64,000 bases of DNA from Lachnospiraceae bacterium (GTDB lineage: Bacteria; Bacillota; Clostridia; Lachnospirales; Lachnospiraceae), in assembly GCA_015057035.1 (NCBI GenBank), contig SVFC01000012.1:1-64000 (forward strand), written 5' to 3'. Under the pieces are notes generated by a model. That model saw only the letters and a program-made list of their open reading frames with translations, was not told where the DNA came from and did no database searches. The translations under genes were made by a program, and so were the position numbers. Below are positions 15,777-25,956 of this stretch, piece after piece (position 1 is the first letter of the stretch; every line of letters starts with the position of its first letter).

Positions 15777-17294
15777 TTACTGAATGTATTTATCCAACTG
15801 ATGAGACACATTAAGAATATTGTTCAACTCTGTTCTAGCGCTTTCTGCATTATCTAAGTTTTCGATCGTCATATCCGACGCCTGTGCAGATGAAGCTGTA
15901 ACTTCCTGTGTGGTCGCAGAAAGATATGTAATGTTGTCTACAATCTGGTTGTTTGCTTCTGAAAGGCTAGCAAGCATATTGTCAATACCTTCGATATCTG
16001 CAATTAAACCATTTACATTCTTGCTCATTTCTTCGAAACTCATTGATACCTGTTCAATCATTTCATCCTGAACATTTGCCGCTTCTACAGAACGTTCCAC
16101 CGCATTGGCTGCTTCAGCAGCATTTCTTGTAAGTTCATCCAAAATACGAGCAATATTCTCTGTTTCTTGTTTCGTCTTTTCAGCCAGCTGTCTGATCTCA
16201 TCGGCAACTACCGCAAATCCACGTCCTGCTTCTCCTGCACGAGCGCTTTCGATGGATGCATTTAAAGCAAGCAGATTGGTCTGACTAGAAATAGACATAA
16301 TCGTATCTACAATTCCCTTAACAGCCTTGGTACAATCCTGAAGTGCTTTCATAGAGTTCGCAACATCTCCATTTGTTTCAGCAATTACTTCTGACTGCTG
16401 TTTCAATGAACCCATAAGCTGTAAGTTCTGCTGGTTAAGTTCATTAGACTGCTGAGCTACACGAACCATATTCTCAGAATTCTGTAAGGTCTCATTGATA
16501 GAATCCTGAATACTCTGTGTCATCTCAGTCTGTGTCTGGATACTGTCTGCTGTGGTCTGGGTACTGCTTGAGATATCTCCCATTGCACCATTTACAACTT
16601 CTGAAGATTCATTTAGACGATTAATAATCTCCATAGCATTCTCTGTTCCTTTGCGAACTTCTTCCGCTACAGAAATCACATCATTCATAATCTCTTTTTG
16701 ACGTTCCTGTTCTGCTGCTGCCGCACCTACAGAATGGTCATTAAACTCCTTGGCAACACTCGTTGTCAAAGCAACAATCATCACAAGTAATACAACTCCA
16801 CTAATAACAAAGAAGAAGTCTACAGGCATCATATCTCCGAGGTTCTCTTTTGAAATAAGTTTATATGCCGTAGCCAGCAACATACTAACTACATAGCAAG
16901 CACCTGAGATAAAGATGTATTTTTTATCAAAATACAATACGCCGCCTATGATAACAAAAGAGCCAATCATCATAGCAAAATCCTGACTAAAAGCAAAACT
17001 GATAATCCAACTAATTGCGCATAAGCCACCAATTACCACATAACGTAATCTTTTGCTCTTATTGTTACGTTTGAATATAAACCAAGTTAATCCCAATGCT
17101 ACTACAACCATAAAAGCAATATATCCTGCAAATCCCAAAGAGCGAATCTGAAGAATAACAGAAATCACCAAAAGAGCCATAACATACAAATAATATGATG
17201 TAGACGCTAACGTCATAAATCTGTTTGCTCTAATCAGCTGCTGCTCCTTGTCAGCATAGATAAATGCATTTTCTCTTTTTGTACCGTTACCCAT
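15777..17294 (-). CDS. methyl-accepting chemotaxis protein with multi-span membrane N-terminus
   Basis: A 505-residue receptor. Residues about 25-190 hold roughly six closely spaced membrane helices with no large external loop, so the sensor is the membrane domain itself or small ligands near it. Residues about 200-505 form the cytoplasmic signalling coiled coil, with the canonical hairpin tip: [29 protein letters not shown] (the core here is [20 protein letters not shown]). That tip should couple to CheA/CheW. AGGAGG precedes the ATG. Apparently monocistronic. No other chemotaxis gene is in the window, but type IV pili are encoded nearby. Confidence 0.9.
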   Translation of the reverse strand: MGNGTKRENAFIYADKEQQLIRANRFMTLASTSYYLYVMALLVISVILQIRSLGFAGYIAFMVVVALGLTWFIFKRNNKSKRLRYVVIGGLCAISWIISFAFSQDFAMMIGSFVIIGGVLYFDKKYIFISGACYVVSMLLATAYKLISKENLGDMMPVDFFFVISGVVLLVMIVALTTSVAKEFNDHSVGAAAAEQERQKEIMNDVISVAEEVRKGTENAMEIINRLNESSEVVNGAMGDISSSTQTTADSIQTQTEMTQSIQDSINETLQNSENMVRVAQQSNELNQQNLQLMGSLKQQSEVIAETNGDVANSMKALQDCTKAVKGIVDTIMSISSQTNLLALNASIESARAGEAGRGFAVVADEIRQLAEKTKQETENIARILDELTRNAAEAANAVERSVEAANVQDEMIEQVSMSFEEMSKNVNGLIADIEGIDNMLASLSEANNQIVDNITYLSATTQEVTASSAQASDMTIENLDNAESARTELNNILNVSHQLDKYIQ

Positions 17295-17336
17295 AATTAT
17301 TATTTTCCTCCTAAGTAAAATCCTTTTTACTGAAAT

Positions 17337-17345
17337 ATTATATCA
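17337..17345 (-). promoter_or_regulatory. extended -10 promoter of the MCP gene
   Basis: Minus-strand TGATATAAT, about 40 bp before the start codon, with no good -35. A short imperfect inverted repeat (GCGCAA/TTGTGC) sits just upstream. Confidence 0.45.
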
Positions 17346-17372
17346 TGCACAATTTAGTTGCGCATTATATTT

Positions 17373-18707
17373 TTAATCCACCTCTTCCATAACACTCTTA
17401 TATGCAGGACGAATGATTTTGTTCATACCAATCATTTCTTCAATTCGATGAGCACTCCATCCTACTATACGTGCAATGGCAAACAGCGGTGTATATAGTT
17501 CCTGTGGAATATCCAGCATCTCATATACGAATCCACTGTAAAAGTCCACGTTAGGACTAACACCTTTAAAGATATTACGTTTTTCCGCAATCAGTTCTGG
17601 TGCTACTTCTTCAATCATATTATATAGCCCCATCTGTTTTTCCTGATGTTTCGCTACCGCTAAATCCTCTACATAGGAACGGAAAACTCGTTCACGAGGG
17701 TCTGACAAAGAATATACCGCGTGCCCCATACCATAGATGAGTCCTTTTTTGTCAAAGGCTTCTCCATTCAGGATTTTTCCTAAATAAGCCTTGACTTCAT
17801 CTCTGTCATCCCAATGTTTAACATTAGCGCGAATATCTGCCATCATTTCCATAACCTTAATATTAGCACCACCATGCTTTGGTCCTTTCAGAGAAGACAT
17901 AGCTGCAGCAATTGCCGAATAAGTATCTGTTCCAGCAGAAGTAACCACACGAGTTGTAAAAGTTGAGTTGTTACCACCACCATGCTCCATATGAAGCATC
18001 AAGGCAACGTCTAATACTTTCGCTTCCAGTTCTGTATACTTCTTGTCTGGGCGAAGCATCATAAGGAAATTCTCTGCCGTTGACAGATTGTGATCTGGTC
18101 TGTGAATGTACATACTTGAATCATTCTCATAATGATTGTATGCATGATATCCATATACCGCCAACATTGGGAAATTTGCAATTAGTTGCAAACACTGACG
18201 TAAGCTGTTCTCTACCGTTAAATCCGCGGTCATTGGATCATAAGAAGCCAATGTTAAAATACTTCTTGTCATGGAGTTCATGATGTCTTTTGAAGGAGCC
18301 TTCATAATTACATCGCGAGTAAAGTTTGTTGGAAGTTTTCTTCCATTCTTTAACATGGTTGTAAATTCCACTAACTGTTCTTTTGTTGGAATCTCTCCAA
18401 ACAATAAAAGATAGGCAGTCTTTTCAAAACCAAACTCGTCTGGTTTTAAATCATCAATCAAATTCTCAACGCGGTATCCTCTGTACCAGAGTTCCCCTTC
18501 ACATGGGGTTTTTACTCCGTCCACTTTTTTAAACGAAACCACCTTGGAAATGTTGGTAAGACCTGTCAAAACGCCCTTACCGTTTAAATCTCGAAGTCCA
18601 CGATTAACACCGAACTTCTTGAACAATTCTTCAGGAATAGTGTCATACTGCACACACATGTCCTTTTTTTGTTCTGCATAAAGTACTAAATCCTTGTTTA
18701 ATGTCAT
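17373..18707 (-). CDS. gltA: citrate synthase (citrate/2-methylcitrate synthase family)
   Basis: A 444-residue Si-type citrate synthase-fold enzyme condensing oxaloacetate with an acyl-CoA. Family motifs: an active-site His region LMLHMEHGGGNNSTFT, GPKHGGAN, and GMGHAVYSLSDPRERVF; the Asp is in VDFYSGFVYEML. The ATG at 18707 (GGAG upstream) is chosen over a TTG 11 codons earlier. It follows the cyclic-nucleotide-binding-domain gene by 50 bp, probably in the same transcript. No aconitase or isocitrate dehydrogenase gene is nearby. Citrate versus methylcitrate activity cannot be told apart by eye. Confidence 0.92.
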   Translation of the reverse strand: MTLNKDLVLYAEQKKDMCVQYDTIPEELFKKFGVNRGLRDLNGKGVLTGLTNISKVVSFKKVDGVKTPCEGELWYRGYRVENLIDDLKPDEFGFEKTAYLLLFGEIPTKEQLVEFTTMLKNGRKLPTNFTRDVIMKAPSKDIMNSMTRSILTLASYDPMTADLTVENSLRQCLQLIANFPMLAVYGYHAYNHYENDSSMYIHRPDHNLSTAENFLMMLRPDKKYTELEAKVLDVALMLHMEHGGGNNSTFTTRVVTSAGTDTYSAIAAAMSSLKGPKHGGANIKVMEMMADIRANVKHWDDRDEVKAYLGKILNGEAFDKKGLIYGMGHAVYSLSDPRERVFRSYVEDLAVAKHQEKQMGLYNMIEEVAPELIAEKRNIFKGVSPNVDFYSGFVYEMLDIPQELYTPLFAIARIVGWSAHRIEEMIGMNKIIRPAYKSVMEEVD

Positions 18708-18757
18708 AATACTACTCCAATTCCTAACTTTGTCCCACAATTACTGGGGCAAGACTC

Positions 18758-21094
18758 CTACATAGAATAGAAGTCCATATGTGCCTGCAACTCTGCAGTC
18801 ATTACGCCGCCATTTGATGTATAGCGGTCAAATAATACTCTTTCTTTTTCTCGCTTTCTACCCATAATGATATTGCTCTTGGTAAACAACTCCTTGAACA
18901 TTGGGTTGTCCGATAATTTCTTGCGAACTTCTGATTTGAATGGAATGTAGTCAGAGATAATACGTCTAGAAACCTTATTGAGACGGAAACTTCCCTGTGA
19001 TTCATACTTCATCCAATCCACATAATCTGCAACGAATACTTCACGATAATTGTTCTTTGCATGAAGCAAGTCTGCTTTTACTTTTTCTTTTGCCTGCTGG
19101 CTCAAATCACGGTTCTTACGATAGAACTGAACATAATCGTAGAATTCAGAAGTCAAAGACTTCTCACGAATATCATTCCATCTTACACCGAGAATCTTAC
19201 GGCAGATTTCCCAACGGTAACGTCCCGCTGTCTCTAACATCATCTGTGACAAATCTCCAATGGTCATAATTGGGAAAATGAAACGAGCCGGTGTATCTCT
19301 CTTCACGCCGGAAGTCTCCTGCCACATCATAGCACGGCTACCGATATTTGGCATAAGAATTACTTCTGGAAGTACTTCCTTCATAATCTCTGTTCTCTCA
19401 ATGCCATGCTCTGGTGCCATAAAATATACTTCACGATAGAAGCAAGAATAATCCAGTTCGCGAACCTCATCCACTGCTGCATTAATCTTATCCAATGTCA
19501 GCATCATAGAGTCTACACTTCTAGTGAAATCTTTTTCGTGAAGCACTGGACAGAAAGAGGTAATACGTCCATATGTAATACGGTTATTTGTAGTAAACAT
19601 GTTACGAATCTCGAACTGTACCTTTTTAAGCTGGTCGTGTTTTAATTCGTTTTCCTGAGCTCTGGTAATCAGATTGCTCTTACGCTGTTCCAACAAATCT
19701 CCTGCGTAATCCACGTCAAATTCGTTCTTGGAAGGTTCTCTCTCCCCTTTATAAACCATGCATAACCACTGGAATGCAGTAAACACTTTGGTAAATGCTT
19801 CGCCTGCCGCTAAGCGTTCCTTCTGAACCTTTTGCTGCTCATGAATAGAATCCACAGCCGCCAACAACTCATCAATATGCTCTTCTCCAGCCATCTTCAG
19901 GTCTAAGATACCAAACTGGAAGAAAAGTTCCATAACAGTAGAAATACTTCTTGCTTTGGAAGCGCGTAAGAATGCCTTTTCATAAATATCATAGAACAGA
20001 TTGGTAAGTTCCTTTCTAACTCTCTGGCAAGCAGATGTGGTGTTATCCTGTGCCACTGCAACCACCGCATAAGACTTCAGAAGTTCTTTGCATTTTGCAA
20101 TATCTTCTGCCTCAAATCCGGCATATTCCATAATATATGCAGGGAAGTCTGTTTTCAGAACATCCGCCTTAGTCATAGTTTCTGCTACTTCACCCAGTTC
20201 TTCTTCTGCCTTCTGCTCTTCTACAGAGTGCATCAGAACATAATTCTTGAAGTCCATAGCCGTATAGTACTTAATTCTGGCATTTACTTCTTCCTGACTA
20301 TAGAAACCAACCTTACTAAGGAAATCCTGAATCTCATATATCTTCACCTGTGCCATCATGGTAGCATCCCCACGACGTGCAAGTTTCATAGAATAATCGT
20401 ACCATAATTCAACCAAGTCTTCCTCTTCACATATGAGAGCTTCTTTGGCTTTTGCCAGATATTCTTTCAGTTCATCCACGTTAGCCAACATACGGCTAAT
20501 CATTTCCGCCACGTTGAGAATCTCACCAATACAAAGAGACTGATGATCATTGTAGAAGAATCTCAGAGTCTTCTCTGGCTGATCCATCAATTCCTTAAAA
20601 TAACCAATCTCCCAACTACGAATTGGTTCTGGAAGATTAATCTGCTGTAATTCCGCAACGGCAACTTCCTTCGTTTCAAAACCTGACTGTGAACAATCCA
20701 ACTCATATTCACTACACTGCTTTGTTACGAAATCCGAAATGCTCTTAGCACATTTTTCCACCTCTGAATAATGCTCATAAATGGTCTGGCATTGTGTCAC
20801 CGCAGCATGTAAAAAAGCATAGCTGTACTTCGGCTGTTCCTGGAAAATTCCGACGAAATCTTCTGGGGTTTCATACTTATAGGACGCAACCAGAGAATCC
20901 TCTGTAGCAACATAATCACATACATAGGAATTCGCATCTCCTGCAACAAGTCCCAATACACTTCCTGACCCCAATGAAATCTCACTGTATTCGGTTCGCA
21001 AACTTACAGAACCTCTCAAAACGATAAAAATCGCTTTCATTGGTTCCCCCTTATGAACCAGATATTCACCTTGTTTCAACTGAATAGCTGTCAT
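18758..21094 (-). CDS. large protein with N-terminal cyclic-nucleotide-binding domain, function unknown
   Basis: A 778-residue cytoplasmic protein. Residues about 1-110 look like a Crp-type cNMP-binding fold: LKQGEYLVHKGEPMKAIFIVLRGSV, then GSVLGLVAG. The remaining about 660 residues are helical, rich in Glu and Lys, and match no family I recognise. They include no helix-turn-helix, kinase or transporter motif. The ATG at 21094 removes a 60-residue extension that would overlap the upstream subtilase gene. It lies 50 bp upstream of gltA. A nucleotide- or ligand-controlled regulator or scaffold is a guess from the first domain only. Confidence 0.7.
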   Translation of the reverse strand: MTAIQLKQGEYLVHKGEPMKAIFIVLRGSVSLRTEYSEISLGSGSVLGLVAGDANSYVCDYVATEDSLVASYKYETPEDFVGIFQEQPKYSYAFLHAAVTQCQTIYEHYSEVEKCAKSISDFVTKQCSEYELDCSQSGFETKEVAVAELQQINLPEPIRSWEIGYFKELMDQPEKTLRFFYNDHQSLCIGEILNVAEMISRMLANVDELKEYLAKAKEALICEEEDLVELWYDYSMKLARRGDATMMAQVKIYEIQDFLSKVGFYSQEEVNARIKYYTAMDFKNYVLMHSVEEQKAEEELGEVAETMTKADVLKTDFPAYIMEYAGFEAEDIAKCKELLKSYAVVAVAQDNTTSACQRVRKELTNLFYDIYEKAFLRASKARSISTVMELFFQFGILDLKMAGEEHIDELLAAVDSIHEQQKVQKERLAAGEAFTKVFTAFQWLCMVYKGEREPSKNEFDVDYAGDLLEQRKSNLITRAQENELKHDQLKKVQFEIRNMFTTNNRITYGRITSFCPVLHEKDFTRSVDSMMLTLDKINAAVDEVRELDYSCFYREVYFMAPEHGIERTEIMKEVLPEVILMPNIGSRAMMWQETSGVKRDTPARFIFPIMTIGDLSQMMLETAGRYRWEICRKILGVRWNDIREKSLTSEFYDYVQFYRKNRDLSQQAKEKVKADLLHAKNNYREVFVADYVDWMKYESQGSFRLNKVSRRIISDYIPFKSEVRKKLSDNPMFKELFTKSNIIMGRKREKERVLFDRYTSNGGVMTAELQAHMDFYSM

Positions 21095-21227
21095 GTCATT
21101 TACCTTCTTCCTTGGTTTTCTTTCGAAATGGTTAATCTTCCCCACCTTGGCATATATTTTACCATAAATATCTATTGTCTGCCTACTATTTTCTACGAAT
21201 TTATATAAAAAAAAATATATTGACAGA

Positions 21228-22898
21228 TTATTTTCGTAGTATTTCAAAGGCATTAAAAACATCCATCTGTCCATATCCCCACTCTGGATTAGGATATGTC
21301 AAATTATCATCTCTTCTACATCCTCTAATTAATAGATTCTTAATTTCCAGGGAATTCATAGTTCTAGCATTTCCTCTTACAATTCCCCATTCCATCACCT
21401 GGGCTGCTGCCCCCGTTACGATTGCTGCCGCCACACTGGTTCCTGTATTCTCCACATAGTCTCCTCTTAGTCCTGCTCCTGATACAGCCACCGCAGGAGC
21501 ACAAAGGTCCGGTTTCACTCGTCCAGTTGCATCAAAGCCTCTCCCCGATTCAATATATCTAGCTCCCGAAAAAGCATCATAACCTCCCACTGTAATAGGA
21601 ATGTTCGCCATCCCCGGTGTTGTTATCGTAGTATTTGGGTCAGGCTGTAAAAAAACAACGCCCCCATTCGCTGGCAACCAAATATGAAACTCTCCCGTAA
21701 TCGTCTGTTGCGGGTACACAAGAATTCTCCAGATTCCTGCCGCTGGTGTTGTAAATCGCATAAATACAAGCAAATCTCTTCTGGTTCTTCCTGGCATACG
21801 ATAATCCATTGTTAATGTGGTATTCTCAAAAATATAATTGGTGGTCTGTGTATCTTCCATAATAGGAAAATCACTACCACTTCTCTGACCTGTTGGAGAC
21901 TGCACTACCACTCTCACCAATTCTGGCGCATAGGACCATAATTCAACACAAAAACCTTGTACATTCTCTTCCACATTCATCTCCACAGTCACCGGCGTCA
22001 GTAGCGATGTTGTTTTTCCATAAAAATGATGTTGGGTCGCCGCCTGATTCCCCGCCGCCACCACTACTGCATATCCCGTTTTTACTCCGAATAAATCTAA
22101 TGTACTAGATAGTGGACCAGTTCCTACATGACTCCCTTCATTGCTTCCAACACCAATCAATATAACAAGAGGTTTATCTTCCTGCTCTGCCACCTTCTCC
22201 AAATAAGAAACGCCTGCCATAATATCGTTTTCCTGAAAAAGTGGTACATCCTGTGGAAAAAAATAGAAATCCCTTAAATAGGACTTGGCTTCCTTTAGTT
22301 TTACCACAACTAGTTCACTGTCTGGCGCTGCTCCTACAAAGTCATTCTCTCGGTCTCTTCCCCCTGCTGCAAGGCTGGCAAGATATGTTCCATGTCCGTT
22401 AGTATCCATCTGTGGAACGATGTCCAACGGAATATCCTGCTCCAATGCCTGATTGATAAGCTCTCTATGATATTCTGTCCCATATAAAAAACCATCTGGT
22501 GCCACCCCTGTCGTTGCACTTTGATCCCAAATACTACGGATTCTTGTCTGTCCTGTTTCATTCAAAAACAAAGGATTGGTATAGTCGATTCCCGTGTCAA
22601 TGATTCCCACAAGAACACCCTTGCCTGTTAACGCCAATCCTGGCTGATTCTGTACCGCAAGGATTCCGCTAACATCCATAGCGTTACTGTCCATTAAGAA
22701 AAAACATTTCGGAATGGACGTATATGAATACTCCCGAATGGAAAGGGGAGGCAACGTAGAACTATTATAATAGGCTATTGAATACACTTCGTTGATGGGC
22801 TGTATCGCCAAAGGTTCTATCAGAATATCATCTATTTCTTCTCTTGTTACAATAAAATCATAAGTATTGTTGGATTGAATATCAGCTGAAATGGGCAT
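21228..22898 (-). CDS. S8 family subtilase, Csp (spore germination protease)-like
   Basis: A 556-residue subtilase with a complete triad: Asp101 in IIDTGID, His169 in TNGHGT, Ser488 in GTSVAAA. The first about 90 residues, including LSIREYSYTSIPKCFFLMD, match the prodomain/linker style of clostridial CspB/CspC proteins, which activate the cortex hydrolase SleC during germination. A jelly-roll-like insertion (about 300-420) is also typical of Csp proteases. No signal peptide. GGAG eight bases before the ATG lies inside the terminator hairpin of the pilus operon. An active protease rather than a CspC-type pseudoprotease is expected. Confidence 0.85.
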   Translation of the reverse strand: MPISADIQSNNTYDFIVTREEIDDILIEPLAIQPINEVYSIAYYNSSTLPPLSIREYSYTSIPKCFFLMDSNAMDVSGILAVQNQPGLALTGKGVLVGIIDTGIDYTNPLFLNETGQTRIRSIWDQSATTGVAPDGFLYGTEYHRELINQALEQDIPLDIVPQMDTNGHGTYLASLAAGGRDRENDFVGAAPDSELVVVKLKEAKSYLRDFYFFPQDVPLFQENDIMAGVSYLEKVAEQEDKPLVILIGVGSNEGSHVGTGPLSSTLDLFGVKTGYAVVVAAGNQAATQHHFYGKTTSLLTPVTVEMNVEENVQGFCVELWSYAPELVRVVVQSPTGQRSGSDFPIMEDTQTTNYIFENTTLTMDYRMPGRTRRDLLVFMRFTTPAAGIWRILVYPQQTITGEFHIWLPANGGVVFLQPDPNTTITTPGMANIPITVGGYDAFSGARYIESGRGFDATGRVKPDLCAPAVAVSGAGLRGDYVENTGTSVAAAIVTGAAAQVMEWGIVRGNARTMNSLEIKNLLIRGCRRDDNLTYPNPEWGYGQMDVFNAFEILRK

Positions 22899-22940
22899 AA
22901 AAATACTCCAGCATATATTTGATTTAATATATGCTGGAGT
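22899..22940 (-). terminator. terminator of pilus operon, overlapping the subtilase ribosome site
   Basis: A perfect 13-bp stem (22905-22917 with 22928-22940) is followed on the minus strand by ATTTTT and then directly by the ATG of the subtilase gene. The 3' arm carries that gene's GGAG. The hairpin begins 12 bp beyond the pilO stop codon. Confidence 0.8.
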
Positions 22941-22951
22941 TGTTTGTTTTG

Positions 22952-23485
22952 TTATTCTTTGTATTCGAAGTAGGTGATGTCTACATCAGCATGATATAAT
23001 CCTGAGTTTTGTGAAATATCAAGGTCCTTGATTACACAACGATATTCCCCGTAATTTACCTGTGTCAAAATACTCTTAACCACATTATAAGAATCTGTTT
23101 TAAAGAAAATACGAACATTTCTACGTACAATGTTGCTATCTTGATCCTCTTCGATTTTACCAAATTCCACTTCGTACTCCATCGTAAGCCCCAGAATGTC
23201 ATTTAATTCATTCATAATCATACGGCTATTATCATACATCGGAAGTGGAGATACTGTAGTTTCACCATTTTTAATTGCTTCAAGTTCTTTTTCCATCTGG
23301 TTAAACTTTCCAGTTTGGATTTGAACCGCCAAAATCTGGTCTTCTATTGCAACATTATCTTTTTTATATTTCTCCGTATCTTCAATGGTTGGAATATAGA
23401 ACACATAATAATACAACGCTCCAATTACCAATACTCCAAGGATAGCAAGCAATACTTTCTCGCGTACTGTAAAACCTTTTTTCAT
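22952..23485 (-). CDS. pilO: type IV pilus inner-membrane protein PilO-like
   Basis: A 177-residue bitopic membrane protein: a short cytoplasmic N-terminus, one membrane helix (about 11-30), a coiled coil (about 33-70), then a ferredoxin-like periplasmic-side domain. This is the PilO layout. With PilM and PilN it forms the alignment complex linking the cytoplasmic motor to the pilus base. Its ATG overlaps the pilN stop by one base (TAATG). Last gene of the pilus operon. Confidence 0.8.
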   Translation of the reverse strand: MKKGFTVREKVLLAILGVLVIGALYYYVFYIPTIEDTEKYKKDNVAIEDQILAVQIQTGKFNQMEKELEAIKNGETTVSPLPMYDNSRMIMNELNDILGLTMEYEVEFGKIEEDQDSNIVRRNVRIFFKTDSYNVVKSILTQVNYGEYRCVIKDLDISQNSGLYHADVDITYFEYKE

Positions 23486-24066
23486 TACTGCTTACCTCCT
23501 TCCACTGATTTAAAATATATGTCCATAACAACAGAATAGGTTCCTGTTTTAGAAGAAAGCGAAGCACTAACAATGGAGACTGACTTTACATTGTCATAAG
23601 CCTCGATTTTTGTGGCTAATATGGAGGTCTGTTCCAGATTGACTCCTTCAAAAGTAACTTCAACGCCATTTGCATGAATATTAATTCTTTCAATCCTAGC
23701 TTCTTTACGAATCGTTTGGTCAATTACATTTAGAATATCCATTCTGTCACAATATTTTTCATCTGCTTTCAAATAATCAAAAGTATACTTGTTATACTCT
23801 TCCTTGAGCGCTCCAAATCCAGATAATTTTCCCATATATCCTTGTAACAATTTCTCGTTCTGGGCATATATCTTCTTTTCTTCTTCTAACTCTGCCCAAA
23901 TATCATATACAAATAGTTTTGCACTTGCCAAAAGCACTACCAAGGCAAATAGGCAATACAACATAATCGTAGATGGTTTTGAGGTTTTATCATCCTTAAA
24001 ATACAGATTCAACGTCTTCTTAGAAGGATATGCGTCTTTTTTCTTTTTATTATTTTCTTTTGCCAT
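23485..24066 (-). CDS. pilN: type IV pilus assembly protein PilN-like
   Basis: A 193-residue bitopic membrane protein with a Lys-rich cytoplasmic head, one membrane helix (about 35-55), then a coiled coil and an alpha/beta extracytoplasmic domain resembling PilN (Fimbrial assembly family). The ATG at 24066, with GAAAGGAGG upstream, replaces a 24-codon longer frame that would overlap pilM. Expected to bind PilM through its N-terminus and to heterodimerise with PilO. Confidence 0.8.
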   Translation of the reverse strand: MAKENNKKKKDAYPSKKTLNLYFKDDKTSKPSTIMLYCLFALVVLLASAKLFVYDIWAELEEEKKIYAQNEKLLQGYMGKLSGFGALKEEYNKYTFDYLKADEKYCDRMDILNVIDQTIRKEARIERINIHANGVEVTFEGVNLEQTSILATKIEAYDNVKSVSIVSASLSSKTGTYSVVMDIYFKSVEGGKQ

Positions 24067-24079
24067 ATTATCCTCCTTT

Positions 24080-25087
24080 CTATTGAAGAAGAACGCCCAT
24101 TGCACATACTGCGCTGAGGTCCATATTCTTATCTGCATTTATCGGTAATAATCTGTTAATTGGCTGATGGTCTAACCCATTCACTGCTGCGATATGGTCA
24201 CATAACTGTAATATATTACTTCCACCACCACAAAAATAGATATCCTCTAGATTGGATTCTCTATTGTTAAATTTGTAAAAGTTAATCACTTTCATGATTT
24301 CTACCGCAATTTTCCCAAAAGCTTCCTTGCAATATTCTGACTCTAATACATCATTATAGTTGGTATTTTTATGTGTTCTTGCAAGATACTCATCTATAAT
24401 TTCATGTTCTGCAATGGCTTTGTCAATAGACTCCCCACCAATATAAATCTTACGAAGAACCACTAATGTTTCTCCTCTGAAAATATATACCTGTGTCGCT
24501 CTATGTCCAAGGTTAACCAGACAAAACTCCTGGTCAGGATCAATTCTATTATTCGCTACTGCCTCCTTAATGATATTGGTAAGGGCAATCTCCTGTGGAA
24601 TCAATGTACGAAGTTTAAATCCTGCCGTTCTAAACATATCCACATAATTGGTTACAGCATCCTTGCTCATAACAGCACCCGTCAGAACCATCTCCTTTGG
24701 CTTTCCGCTTTCATCTTCAATAATCTGCTCCATGGCATAATCATACACATAGCGGGTTGGTTTACCAGAGATAAAGTCACTAAATTCAAATGGAAGATTT
24801 ACCTCTAACTGCTTTTCTGTCATTGCTGGAAGCGTCAGCTTTCTACAAACCACTTCTTCGTCTGGTACAACAATTCCACATTCCGCCTTTGGAAGCTTAT
24901 ATTCTTTTCTAATATCTTTTAAAAATTCCTCCAACATATGTGGAAGCTGTACGATGCCATCTTTTACCAAATCCTCTGGCATCTGCTTACAAATAATACG
25001 AATCCTGTCTTTTTCCTGTTTTGCTATCTTAATATATGTATCGCCGATATCAAAAGCAAGTACTGTTTTACCCATAACGTCCTCCAT
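24080..25087 (-). CDS. pilM: type IV pilus assembly protein PilM (actin-like ATPase fold)
   Basis: A 335-residue cytoplasmic actin/FtsA-fold protein: FDIGDTYIKIAK at about 9-20 is the phosphate-1 motif, LVNLGHRATQVYIF the phosphate-2 region, and IYFCGGGSNILQL the adenosine motif. PilM forms a cytoplasmic ring that ties PilN to the PilB/PilT motors and PilC. Here it follows pilD by 44 bp, an unusual order compared with pilMNOPQ of Gram-negatives. No PilP or PilQ is present, as expected for a cell without an outer membrane. Confidence 0.9.
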   Translation of the reverse strand: MEDVMGKTVLAFDIGDTYIKIAKQEKDRIRIICKQMPEDLVKDGIVQLPHMLEEFLKDIRKEYKLPKAECGIVVPDEEVVCRKLTLPAMTEKQLEVNLPFEFSDFISGKPTRYVYDYAMEQIIEDESGKPKEMVLTGAVMSKDAVTNYVDMFRTAGFKLRTLIPQEIALTNIIKEAVANNRIDPDQEFCLVNLGHRATQVYIFRGETLVVLRKIYIGGESIDKAIAEHEIIDEYLARTHKNTNYNDVLESEYCKEAFGKIAVEIMKVINFYKFNNRESNLEDIYFCGGGSNILQLCDHIAAVNGLDHQPINRLLPINADKNMDLSAVCAMGVLLQ

Positions 25088-25131
25088 TTGTAAAAATGTT
25101 TTCTATTTCAAAGTGATATTCACCATATTTT

Positions 25132-25926
25132 TCAATAAAACAAAGATAAATACCATGTGATTATCTGCTCTCCTACAAGCATAGATATCACACTACCAAT
25201 GGCAAGGGATGGACCGAATGGAATCGGTACACTCTCTCCCTCTTTTTGTGCCTGCATGTAAGCGAATACAACACCTATCATACAAGCAAATAACAGCATC
25301 AGCATATTCTGCTGCCATCCAAGATACATACCTGTTACAAAAACAAGTTTGATATCTCCGCCTCCCATAGCTTCTTTCTTAAGGATTTTCTCCATGATTA
25401 AAACCAATATTAACATTGGAAGGCTTAAAGCTAATCCATTGCCAACAAGTCCCAGTAGGGTTTCCCATTGGAAGGATTCAAACACAAAATAGTATATGAA
25501 TCGAACCACGATTGCCACCAGTATGCAACTGTTTGGAATAATCTGTTCGTATAAATCTGTCAGTGTAATTAGATACAAAATGCATACGAAAAACAGCATC
25601 AAAATCAATTTTACACTAATATCAAATCGCATCGTCGTAAGGACAAATAATATCGCCAATACCAGTTCTCCAATGAGACTGGATACTGGAATTCGCTCCT
25701 TACAATAGGCACAACGGCCTTTTCTTGCAACATAACTTATAATGGGAATCAGGTCACGTACCCCAAGGGTGTGACCACATGTGTCACAGTGTGAGCGTCC
25801 TTTCATGACGGATTCTCCCCTGCTCATTCGCCAACCCATGCAGCCTAAAAAGCTTGCAAACACGGCACCTAATACAAATGCCAAACTTAAACAATATACT
25901 GTTATCACAGGAGATAAATACAACAT
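25132..25926 (-). CDS. pilD: prepilin peptidase / N-methyltransferase
   Basis: A 264-residue polytopic membrane aspartyl protease. It cleaves prepilins after the short leader and methylates the new N-terminus. Visible: the N-terminal cytoplasmic domain with two CxxC pairs (CDTCGHT and CAYCKE) and the two catalytic Asp motifs, TDLYEQIIPN and GGGDIKL. About seven or eight membrane helices. It serves the pilin and four minor prepilins encoded around it. Confidence 0.93.
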   Translation of the reverse strand: MLYLSPVITVYCLSLAFVLGAVFASFLGCMGWRMSRGESVMKGRSHCDTCGHTLGVRDLIPIISYVARKGRCAYCKERIPVSSLIGELVLAILFVLTTMRFDISVKLILMLFFVCILYLITLTDLYEQIIPNSCILVAIVVRFIYYFVFESFQWETLLGLVGNGLALSLPMLILVLIMEKILKKEAMGGGDIKLVFVTGMYLGWQQNMLMLLFACMIGVVFAYMQAQKEGESVPIPFGPSLAIGSVISMLVGEQIITWYLSLFY

Positions 25927-25956
25927 AACCGGACTCCCTTTTATAAATTATTAGTT

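Noticed and set aside
21095-21274. 60-residue N-terminal extension of the cNMP-binding-domain protein
   Set aside because: It would overlap the subtilase gene, lacks a ribosome site, and its sequence (hydrophobic, aromatic-rich) is unlike the rest of the protein.
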